Shown here in pieces: positions 1 to 5,707 of a DNA stretch of 7,036 nucleotides (position 1 is the first letter of the stretch; each line of letters starts with the position of its first letter). The stretch is from assembly GCA_000435475.1 (NCBI GenBank), contig FR896071.1, forward strand, positions 48,259 through 55,294, given 5' to 3'. The position numbers and the translations under genes were made by a program. This stretch comes from Cryptobacterium sp. CAG:338. GTDB lineage: Bacteria; Actinomycetota; Coriobacteriia; Coriobacteriales; Eggerthellaceae. A model generated the notes under the pieces. The model did no database searches. It saw only the letters and a program-made list of their open reading frames with translations, and was not told the origin of the DNA.

Positions 1-2
1 AA

Positions 3-1430
3 ACATATCGAGGTCACGGCACCGACCGTGCCTTGGTGGCAGGTATACTTGGCCTACAAACTGACGATGAACGCATTAGAAACGCTTTTGATATCGCCCA
101 GAAGAATTCGATGCATTTTGAATTTTTTGTTGCAGGAGACAACCCTTCCCTCCACCCCAATACCGTCGATATCGAAATGACTAACACCGCAGGTATTCAC
201 GCTACCGTACGGGGTGAGAGTCTCGGCGGAGGTAAAATCCGAATTTGTCGCATTAATTCTGTAGAGGTCAATATATCGGGAGCCTATTGCACCTTATTTG
301 TCGCACATCGCGATGCTCCTGGTGCGCTTGCAGCACTCACGTCACTTCTTGCAGATGCTCAGGTAAACATCGCATTTTGCAGTACCTATCGTACCGAAGC
401 AGGAGGACAAGCCTATTCCGTATTTGAAACAGATGAATACTACTCTGGAGCATCATTTATTAAATCGGTAAAAAGTCTTGATTTAGTTGACTATGCTAGC
501 TTTATTGAGGTTCCAGGAAGTTCTGCTCTATCACCTATAAACTCCCTCAATCCCTATATGTTTACTTCGGCAGCAGATCTTCTTGAACTCTGTTCTAAAG
601 AAAAGCTCACCATTGGCGAGATTATGAAACGACGTGAGTATTGTCTCTCGGATAAAGAAACTACTTTCCGAACAATGCAAAACGTATTAGAAGTAATGAG
701 AAAGGAAACAAGTGAACCACTTCGAAATCCTCAATCGTCTCTAGGCGGTTTCATTGGCGGCGAAGCACAGAAGATTGAAACAAGTGCGCAACGCTATGCA
801 CAAAGCCTTATAGGCAGCGTACAAACCGATGCAGTAGCACGTGCTATGGCAGTTTTGGAACGTAGTGCTTCAATGGGAGTAATCGTAGCTGCCCCCACCG
901 CAGGATCGGCAGGAGTAGTTCCTGGGGCAACTTTAGCTGTGGCTGATCACCTTCATGCTGAAACCAAAGAAATTCACGATGCGCTCTTCTGTGCTGCAGC
1001 TATCGGCCAACTCCTCTCCGCCAATGCTTGCGTGGCAGGAGCAGAAGGCGGATGTCAAGCCGAAGTAGGTAGCGCAGCAGCTATGGCAAGCGCAGCGCTA
1101 GTGCAAATGTTAGGTGGATCACCAGAACAATGTTTCCATGCAGCTTCCATCACTTTAGGAAATCTACTAGGTCTTGTATGTGATCCAATAGGGGGGCTTG
1201 TTGAAGTACCCTGCCAAAACCGTAACGCAATCGGCATAGCAGCTGCCTTTTCTTCGGCACAGCTAGCTTTATCGGGTATCACAAGCCTTGTTCCTTTCGA
1301 CGAGATGGCGCATGTTATGTTAGAGGTTGGACACGCGCTCCCCTCTACCCTTCGCGAAACCGCACTCGGAGGCATTGCTCAAGCACCATCTGCAAAACAG
1401 GCTTGTCGTAACTGCAGTGCCTGCAGGTAA
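3..1430 (+). CDS. sdaA: L-serine ammonia-lyase (L-serine dehydratase), iron-sulfur type, fused beta-ACT-alpha chain; 5' partial
   Basis: Cytoplasmic [4Fe-4S] enzyme converting L-serine to pyruvate and ammonia. The frame is open from base 3, and its first visible residues (TYRGHGTDRALVAG) match the SDH beta domain, so the true start lies left of the window; the TTG at 33 is internal. Numbering from codon 33: the beta domain runs to about residue 82 (HPNTV, GESLGGGKIR), an ACT domain spans about 85-135 (HRDAPGALAAL, VNIAF), a linker follows to about 175, and the alpha domain fills the rest (APTAGSAGVVPG at 287-298). Cluster cysteines are Cys341 (GGCQAEVG), Cys383 (LVCDPIGG) and Cys394 (VPCQNRN). 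The chain ends ACRNCSACR, with Cys as the penultimate residue, as in single-chain enzymes whose tail Cys enters the active site. Family assignment is very secure. The ACT ligand is not determinable; serine is a guess. Confidence 0.95.
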   Translation, partial: TYRGHGTDRALVAGILGLQTDDERIRNAFDIAQKNSMHFEFFVAGDNPSLHPNTVDIEMTNTAGIHATVRGESLGGGKIRICRINSVEVNISGAYCTLFVAHRDAPGALAALTSLLADAQVNIAFCSTYRTEAGGQAYSVFETDEYYSGASFIKSVKSLDLVDYASFIEVPGSSALSPINSLNPYMFTSAADLLELCSKEKLTIGEIMKRREYCLSDKETTFRTMQNVLEVMRKETSEPLRNPQSSLGGFIGGEAQKIETSAQRYAQSLIGSVQTDAVARAMAVLERSASMGVIVAAPTAGSAGVVPGATLAVADHLHAETKEIHDALFCAAAIGQLLSANACVAGAEGGCQAEVGSAAAMASAALVQMLGGSPEQCFHAASITLGNLLGLVCDPIGGLVEVPCQNRNAIGIAAAFSSAQLALSGITSLVPFDEMAHVMLEVGHALPSTLRETALGGIAQAPSAKQACRNCSACR

Positions 1431-1675
1431 AGAAGCGCTTTTCTTTAGTGCAGGTTGTCTCCTGAGTTACCTTTCAACTATTAGCCCGTTTCTTACTCGT
1501 TAAGGCATGAAATACCAACCCAGATTAAGTTACAAAAAAACTCCGACTCAGATTTCTGGGTCGGAGTTTTAAAGTTTAGGCTTAAATTCTTGCGATCGCC
1601 GCCACTTTTATCTTTCTGTCTCCCAGATGTAATCCCTTATTTCAAGAGTACCTCGCAAGAGATTCCAGATAAAAC
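1431..1675. other. Convergent intergenic region between serine deaminase and hydrogenase operon
   Basis: These 245 bases separate two convergent transcription units. The clear element is the two-way terminator at 1537-1570. Between it and the cytochrome b gene there is an 8-base inverted repeat, TCTTGCGA (1588-1595) with TCGCAAGA (1653-1660), and an overlapping perfect octamer palindrome GCGATCGC (1592-1599). I see no gene with a ribosome site here. Confidence 0.7.
1537..1570. terminator. Bidirectional Rho-independent terminator
   Basis: A 15-bp stem, left arm 1537-1551 and right arm 1556-1570, closes a four-base loop ATTT. The only imperfection is one T-G wobble (1548/1559). The core is CTCCGAC paired with GTCGGAG. 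It is flanked by an A run on the left (1534-1540) and TTTT on the right, so transcripts from either side end in a U tract. It therefore serves the serine deaminase (plus strand, 107 bases after the stop) and the hydrogenase operon (minus strand, about 106 bases after the cytochrome b stop). Confidence 0.93.
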
Positions 1676-2368
1676 TTAGTGAGCATCTACAGAGTGATCC
1701 TCACCAACGATTACGTGACGATTAGGATCGTAAACCTTACCACCGTGCTCTTTGCCAAGAAGCATGAGCTTAGCAGGAGCAGTACCTTCGATGAATACAA
1801 GATAGATGTGCAACATACTGAAGATGATGAACACAAACATCATGAAGTAGTGAATGATGCGCATAGACATCATGCCGCCTACCAAAGAGGTGCCCGCTGC
1901 GAAGAAGGTCCAAGATGCGGTAGGAACCCAAAGGCAGAAACCGGTGTAAGCCATAATGAGAATCAAGAAAGCAACTGCCAAGTAGGAAATCTTTTGAGGA
2001 ACGCCAAGCTTTGCGCTTAAAGGATGATCCTTCTTGATGAACAGGTAGTACTTGATCCAAGAACCCAACTGGTGACGATTGTCTGCCTGAGGAAGCCAGG
2101 TTTTATAGTCGCGAACCAGGTTGCGCGTACCACCCGTAGGAGCAGTCTGAAGCAAGAATGCAAACACAATACGCACGATGCAGTTAACCAAAAGAACAAT
2201 ACCCAGGAAAACATGTGCGCCGCGAGCTACACCCGTGAGAGCTGCCCAGAACGGGAAGTGAATCAAGAAACCGGAGAAGATCAAGCATGCCATGCAGATG
2301 AGGTTAATCCAGTGCGTCACACGCATAGGCATTGGATGAGCTTCTTTGTAGTGAGCCAAATGTGCCAT
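1676..2368 (-). CDS. hyaC: [NiFe]-hydrogenase b-type cytochrome subunit (HyaC/HupC family)
   Basis: Integral membrane di-heme cytochrome b that takes electrons from the hydrogenase small subunit and passes them to the quinone pool. The 230-residue length is usual for the family. Four hydrophobic segments are visible at about 20-38, 52-74, 128-148 and 172-193. Candidate axial heme ligands are His19 (VTHW), His52 (GAHVFLG), His173 (IIHYF) and His187 (MLHIY), placed in or at the edges of helices 1, 2 and 4. The start is the ATG directly after the TAA of the large subunit, with zero bases between. Its G-rich ribosome site (GGGGTGA) lies inside the end of the large-subunit gene, implying translational coupling. 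It is the last gene of the operon, followed only by the terminator at 1537-1570. The quinone type is inferred as menaquinone from the anaerobic context. Confidence 0.92.
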   Translation of the reverse strand: MAHLAHYKEAHPMPMRVTHWINLICMACLIFSGFLIHFPFWAALTGVARGAHVFLGIVLLVNCIVRIVFAFLLQTAPTGGTRNLVRDYKTWLPQADNRHQLGSWIKYYLFIKKDHPLSAKLGVPQKISYLAVAFLILIMAYTGFCLWVPTASWTFFAAGTSLVGGMMSMRIIHYFMMFVFIIFSMLHIYLVFIEGTAPAKLMLLGKEHGGKVYDPNRHVIVGEDHSVDAH

Positions 2369-4057
2369 TTACTTCACCCCCCAAGGGCTAGTAACCGTTT
2401 CGAAATGCTTACCGGTTGAAGGCTCAGTTACATGAACTGCACAAGCGGTGCATGGGTCGAAACTGTGAACCGTACGGAGAACATTGATAGGCATCTCAAC
2501 GTCAGCAACAGGGTTACCAATAACAGCCTGTTCGATAGGACCAGGAACTCCTTCAGCATTACGAGGAGCAATGTTCCAAGTAGTAGGAATAATGATCTGA
2601 TAACCGGTGATCTTGCCGTTGTTAACATGCTCAGTGTGATAGAGAGCACCACGTGGAGCTTCCCAGAAGCCCGTGCCGTCACCAGTAATGGTGGAAGGTG
2701 AACGGAAGTATTCGCTGTCGCCACCCTTAATTGCTTCGATAAGTTCGTCAACCCAATCGCACATAAGGTTTGCGATGTAGAGAGACTCAACCTGGCGAGC
2801 AGCTACACGACCAAGCGTAGACTGCAACTGAGGGATGGTGAGATTCAAATCAGCGCAGAGCTGATCGAGGTTAGTCTTGATGAATTCGTTACCACGCAGA
2901 TAAGCAGCCAATACACGAGAGAATGGACCTGCCTCCATGCACTTGCCGTCGTAGCTTGGTGCCTTAGACCAGGTATAACGATCGGAGATTTCACCAAACT
3001 CATGACCGTTCTGCTCGAACAAAGTGCCCTCTTTGTAGTATTCAGTGAATTCTGGCTCGGTAACGCCTTCGCGAGGATTGAGATCAGAATCACCAACATA
3101 CCAGGAGTGACCAACGTATTCCTTGATGAGATCCTCGTTAACCTCGGAGAGGTTGAGGTTTTCATCGATAACACCACTGGGTAGATAACGATCAGCCATC
3201 TCGAAGGATGGGCGCTCGAATACACCCCAAGCAACATAGCGACCGCAGCCTTTACCAAACTCAAGAGCTGGCAAGTAGTAAGGAGCAATTGCCTTGGTGT
3301 CAGGAATCATAGTTGCAGCTACCCAATCACGAAGTTCGTGACAAAGTGACCACAGATCATCAAGCTTTTCTTCGGTAGGTACAAAGGAAGTACCACCAGG
3401 AACCAGCGTCATAACGTGAGGCATCTTGCCGCCCAAAAGACCGCAGATCTCAGATGCCTTTGACTGCATGGTCAAAGCCTCGATGTAGTGAGCGGTACAG
3501 ATAAGATCAAGCTCTGCAGGCAGATTAAATTCGGCATCAGCAGCACCGTTCTTCCACCAGTTGCCAGAGAAGATAGACATCTGTCCATTTTCAGCAAACG
3601 TGGTCAAACGCTGAGCCAATGCGCGAAGGTCGGTGTTCATTGAGGTGCCTGCTGCCTGAGCCAAATCATAGGCATCAGCAATATTGGCATTTAAACCGTT
3701 GAGTGGGTTTACGTAGTCAAGTGCTGCCAAGGTGTAGAACCACAGAATGTGGCTGTGCAGGAACTGACCGCCCTCAATAAGATTACGAATGATACGAGCA
3801 TTGTTAGGAATCTCGATGCCGTAAGCCTTTTCAGCTGCAATGGAAGAAGCATGAGCGTGAGAAACAGGGCAAACACCACAAATACGCTGAACAATATGAG
3901 CAGCATCTTCAGGGGTGCGATCCTGAACTACCAATTCCATGCCGCGGAAACAACCGCCAGACATCCATGCATCAGTAACAACGCCGTTTTCTACTTCCAT
4001 CTCCACACGAAGATGGCCCTCAATACGAGTAATCGGGTCGATAACTGAACGAGTCAT
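2369..4057 (-). CDS. hyaB: [NiFe]-hydrogenase large (catalytic) subunit, group 1
   Basis: Carries the NiFe(CN)2CO site that splits or makes H2. The 562 residues fit membrane-bound group 1 enzymes. The N-terminal RIEGH motif is at 11-15. The L1 motif RICGVCPVSH at 58-67 gives Ni/Fe ligands Cys60 and Cys63. The L2 motif DPCTACAVH at 534-542 gives Cys536 and Cys539. The stretches HSWYVGDSD and KAPSYDG also resemble Hya-type proteins. After His542 there is a 20-residue tail, expected to be removed by a HyaD/HybD-type endopeptidase after nickel insertion; no such gene is in the window. The start ATG lies 3 bases after the small-subunit stop and has the ribosome site AGGGAGGC (4067-4074, minus strand) 9 bases upstream. 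It should fold with the small subunit and be exported on that subunit's Tat signal, having none of its own. The exact group 1 subgroup is not assigned. Confidence 0.97.
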   Translation of the reverse strand: MTRSVIDPITRIEGHLRVEMEVENGVVTDAWMSGGCFRGMELVVQDRTPEDAAHIVQRICGVCPVSHAHASSIAAEKAYGIEIPNNARIIRNLIEGGQFLHSHILWFYTLAALDYVNPLNGLNANIADAYDLAQAAGTSMNTDLRALAQRLTTFAENGQMSIFSGNWWKNGAADAEFNLPAELDLICTAHYIEALTMQSKASEICGLLGGKMPHVMTLVPGGTSFVPTEEKLDDLWSLCHELRDWVAATMIPDTKAIAPYYLPALEFGKGCGRYVAWGVFERPSFEMADRYLPSGVIDENLNLSEVNEDLIKEYVGHSWYVGDSDLNPREGVTEPEFTEYYKEGTLFEQNGHEFGEISDRYTWSKAPSYDGKCMEAGPFSRVLAAYLRGNEFIKTNLDQLCADLNLTIPQLQSTLGRVAARQVESLYIANLMCDWVDELIEAIKGGDSEYFRSPSTITGDGTGFWEAPRGALYHTEHVNNGKITGYQIIIPTTWNIAPRNAEGVPGPIEQAVIGNPVADVEMPINVLRTVHSFDPCTACAVHVTEPSTGKHFETVTSPWGVK

Positions 4058-4060
4058 TGT

Positions 4061-5278
4061 TTACTTGCCTCCCTTCAGAACATCTTCGTCATACTGACCG
4101 ATGGCCTGATCAGGATGCTTTGCGTCCCATTCACGTACCTTCTCGAAGTCAGCGCCACCGCTGGTGCGGCCAGTCTTCTTCATGCCGAAGCCATGGATTA
4201 CAAGAGCAGCAGCTACTACGCCAGTCAAGGTCCATGCAATAGCTTCAGGCTGAATGGTCATGCCACCAATGCGCAAGTCACGGAAACGAGCACGGAATGG
4301 TGTGTTGGTTTCAACCCAGTTCTCACCAGGATCGTTTGGATTAGCGGTGCAGCAACCAATGCAAGGACCGCCCGAAGCAACACACCAAGAACGACGGTGG
4401 TTCCAGCGAACGATACCGCAATTAGCCTTGGTCTGAGGACCGCGACAACCCATTGGATACAGGCAGTAGTTAAGCGCCTCTTCCTTAGTACCGAAAGCGT
4501 AAACAAATTCGCCATTCTCGAAATGACCACGACGCTCGCAGTTGTCATGAATGGTCTGATTGAACATAACGGTAGGCTTGTTTTCGCCATTAAGTTCAGG
4601 AAGCTGACCAATAAGAACTGCATCTACCAAAACAGCCTCGAGCCATTCAGGATTTGCTGGGCAACCTGGAATATTAATAACAGGAGTCTCAATTCCCGAC
4701 TTACGCAAGAACTGCTGAACACCTAATGCTCCGGATGAATTGGGGTTAGCACCCATCCAACCACCATTTACTGCGCAGGAGCCCAAAGCTACAACAGCGT
4801 TTGCGTTCTCTGCTGCATGGATAAGGTGTTCGGTGCCGGGCTCATTGGCAACGCGCAACGCTTCACCGTTCCAGCCCTCCAAAACCGCACCTTCGTAGAT
4901 GAGGATGTAATTTCCTGCCTCGATCGTCTGTGCCTTGGCCTCTTCCATTGACCAACCTGCAGCAGCAGAAAGGGTTTCGCAGTAGTTCAGCGAAATCATT
5001 TCCAACACTACGGTTGCTGGATCAGGGGCGTCAACCTGTGCGAAAGATTCCGTACAACCGGTGCAAGAAGCGCCTTCGATCCAAATTACGGGATACAAAG
5101 CACCTGATTCTGCGCCGATAACGGAGTTCTCGATCGCCTGAGCAACGCGAGGAGCAGCGAGCTCAGACAAGCCTGCCGCAACAGCGAGCGAGCCGCAGAG
5201 CTTCATGAAGCTACGACGAGACACGCCGCGTGCCTCCAGCTTACTTAAAAACTCTGGACTGATTGCCTCTGTTACCAT
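4061..5278 (-). CDS. hyaA: [NiFe]-hydrogenase small subunit with Tat signal and C-terminal membrane anchor
   Basis: Electron-transfer subunit of a group 1 hydrogenase, 405 residues from the chosen ATG at 5278. The Tat signal has SRRSFMK at 20-26 and a hydrophobic stretch to about 40; cleavage is likely after AQA (47-49). Cluster ligands by family alignment: proximal Cys72, Cys75, Cys168, Cys206; distal His244, Cys247, Cys272, Cys278; medial Cys287, Cys306, Cys309. Cys299 (SWCVASGGPC) sits where standard enzymes have Pro, seven residues before Cys306, and would supply a fourth medial ligand; Cys310 is a further extra Cys. The two extra proximal cysteines of O2-tolerant enzymes are Gly here (Gly74, Gly173), pointing to an ordinary, O2-sensitive proximal cluster. 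One transmembrane helix at about 344-364 anchors the protein, leaving a polar cytoplasmic tail of about 40 residues. First gene of the operon. Confidence 0.96.
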   Translation of the reverse strand: MVTEAISPEFLSKLEARGVSRRSFMKLCGSLAVAAGLSELAAPRVAQAIENSVIGAESGALYPVIWIEGASCTGCTESFAQVDAPDPATVVLEMISLNYCETLSAAAGWSMEEAKAQTIEAGNYILIYEGAVLEGWNGEALRVANEPGTEHLIHAAENANAVVALGSCAVNGGWMGANPNSSGALGVQQFLRKSGIETPVINIPGCPANPEWLEAVLVDAVLIGQLPELNGENKPTVMFNQTIHDNCERRGHFENGEFVYAFGTKEEALNYCLYPMGCRGPQTKANCGIVRWNHRRSWCVASGGPCIGCCTANPNDPGENWVETNTPFRARFRDLRIGGMTIQPEAIAWTLTGVVAAALVIHGFGMKKTGRTSGGADFEKVREWDAKHPDQAIGQYDEDVLKGGK

Positions 5279-5284
5279 GTGCAC

Positions 5285-5292
5285 ACCTCCTT
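5285..5292 (-). promoter_or_regulatory. Ribosome binding site deciding the hyaA start
   Basis: The minus strand reads AAGGAGGT, a near-perfect Shine-Dalgarno, followed by six bases (GTGCAC) and then ATG at 5278. A GTG two codons upstream (5284) directly abuts this site with no spacing, so the ATG is the start. The site can partly pair: ACACC (5296-5300 read on minus) with GGTGT (5283-5287 read on minus) makes a weak 5-bp stem over the Shine-Dalgarno. Confidence 0.85.
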
Positions 5293-5400
5293 AAGGGTGT
5301 ATTGTCCTGTAAAACCTCTGTACACATTGTTATGGATTTCTTCTCAAAAAAGAGTGACTAACTTGCGAATATCGGGTTATTCCCGCCAGCGGCACGAAAA

Positions 5401-5426
5401 TGTTACCCAGAATATTGGTAGTAACA
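5401..5426. promoter_or_regulatory. Dyad TGTTAC-N14-GTAACA, possible operator
   Basis: TGTTAC (5401-5406) and GTAACA (5421-5426) are a perfect 6-base inverted repeat. An inner CCA/TGG pair (5407-5409, 5416-5418) extends the symmetry if two bases bulge on the right. A further TGTTAC occurs at 5505-5510. The dyad lies about 125 bases upstream of hyaA and about 115 upstream of the candidate pheA promoter, a suitable place for a dimeric regulator. No named regulator family is recognised. Confidence 0.35.
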
Positions 5427-5443
5427 CACATTTCCTTCATATC

Positions 5444-5465
5444 TGATCATCTGCCCTTATGATCA
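5444..5465. repeat. Two TGATCA palindromes 16 bases apart
   Basis: TGATCA occurs at 5444-5449 and again at 5460-5465. Each is a 6-base palindrome, and the period of 16 bases is about one and a half helical turns. They may be regulator half-sites or chance; TGATCA also contains a GATC site. The FNR consensus TTGAT-N4-ATCAA does not fit. Confidence 0.3.
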
Positions 5466-5518
5466 AGCGAAAATGGGTCGTTTGCTGGTACAAAAATTCG
5501 TTTTTGTTACCTATTTTT

Positions 5519-5547
5519 TTGAGAATTATCCAACATTTGAACATTAT
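5519..5547 (+). promoter_or_regulatory. Candidate sigma-70 type promoter for pheA
   Basis: The -35 candidate is TTGAGA (5519-5524, five of six consensus bases). The -10 candidate is CATTAT (5542-5547, four of six), with an ideal 17-base spacer. Transcription would begin near 5554, giving a leader of about 150 bases before pheA. The AT-rich setting makes chance matches likely, so this is only a candidate. Confidence 0.35.
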
Positions 5548-5557
5548 TTTGAATTAT

Positions 5558-5581
5558 ACCATTAGCAAATGGTCATTTTTT
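5558..5581 (+). other. Small hairpin followed by a T run in the pheA leader
   Basis: ACCATT (5558-5563), loop AGCA, and AATGGT (5568-5573) form a perfect 6-bp stem, followed after CA by six T (5576-5581). The stem is short and AT-rich, so termination would be weak. Lying just after the candidate transcription start, it could instead be an operator dyad or a 5' stabilising hairpin. Confidence 0.3.
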
Positions 5582-5674
5582 AAAATTCGTCCCATCACAG
5601 GAAATGATGTTTCAAAGCCTGGTTTGTTGTCATTTACAGGGAAGAAACACAGAGTCTTTCTTTAGTGAGTTATT

Positions 5675-5707
5675 ATGTTCAAAATTTACAAGAAAGGATC
5701 ACTATGA
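5675..5707 (+). CDS. Possible 10-codon leader ORF overlapping the pheA start
   Basis: ATG at 5675 opens a reading frame MFKIYKKGSL ending in TGA at 5705-5707. The stop overlaps the pheA start as ATGA (5704-5707), the classic geometry for translational coupling. The peptide contains one Phe and one Tyr codon, which is suggestive beside an aromatic amino acid gene but too few for classical attenuation. Its own ribosome site is poor (GTGAG at 5665-5669). The pheA ribosome site lies inside this ORF, so ribosomes translating it could uncover or occlude that site. It could equally be chance. Confidence 0.25.
   Translation: MFKIYKKGSL
5691..5698 (+). promoter_or_regulatory. Ribosome binding site deciding the pheA start
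   Basis: AGAAAGGA matches the upstream part of the 16S-complementary sequence and ends 5 bases before ATG at 5704. An upstream in-frame GTG at 5665 has no ribosome site and would add 13 residues that do not belong to the prephenate dehydratase fold. Confidence 0.8.

Larger units (their letters stand above)
5279..5703. other. Divergent AT-rich intergenic region between hydrogenase operon and pheA
   Basis: These 425 bases must contain both the minus-strand hydrogenase promoter and the plus-strand pheA promoter. Bases 5491-5600 are markedly AT-rich. Visible elements, listed separately, are the hyaA ribosome site, a TGTTAC/GTAACA dyad, paired TGATCA palindromes, a candidate pheA promoter, a small hairpin with a T run, and a 10-codon ORF ending on the pheA start. 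Minor hairpins CGGG-TTATT-CCCG (5373-5385) and CCGC-CA-GCGG (5383-5392) form a small GC-rich island. I found no convincing sigma-70 promoter for the hydrogenase side; TTGAGA (5347 to 5342, minus strand) lacks a good -10 partner. Confidence 0.6.

Noticed and set aside
1390..1503. Alternative frame extending past the serine deaminase stop (ending SPFLTR)
   Set aside because: It would need a frameshift. The in-frame ending places Cys at the penultimate position, as expected for the family, so the annotated stop is preferred.
4115..4726. Long plus-strand open frame opposite the hydrogenase small subunit (203 codons)
   Set aside because: It is a shadow of a strongly conserved minus-strand gene, as are the other open frames opposite the large subunit and cytochrome b. 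None has a ribosome site or recognisable protein features.
5440..5470. FNR/CRP-type site upstream of the hydrogenase
   Set aside because: TTGAT is present on the minus strand, but the matching ATCAA half at the required 4-base spacing is not. The TGATCA palindromes do not fit the consensus.
5459..5665. 68-codon plus-strand ORF upstream of pheA
   Set aside because: It has no ribosome site, lies in an AT-rich promoter region, and its residue make-up (Ile/Lys/Phe-rich) fits translated AT-rich DNA rather than a protein. Its Phe codons are not clustered as in an attenuator peptide.
5665..5703. GTG at 5665 as the pheA start
   Set aside because: The ATG at 5704 has a well-placed AGAAAGGA site and begins just before the conserved fold; the extra 13 residues have no support.
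5548..5703. T-box or aromatic riboswitch in the pheA leader
   Set aside because: I could not find the T-box sequence, a specifier loop or a strong terminator/antiterminator pair; only a short weak hairpin is present.
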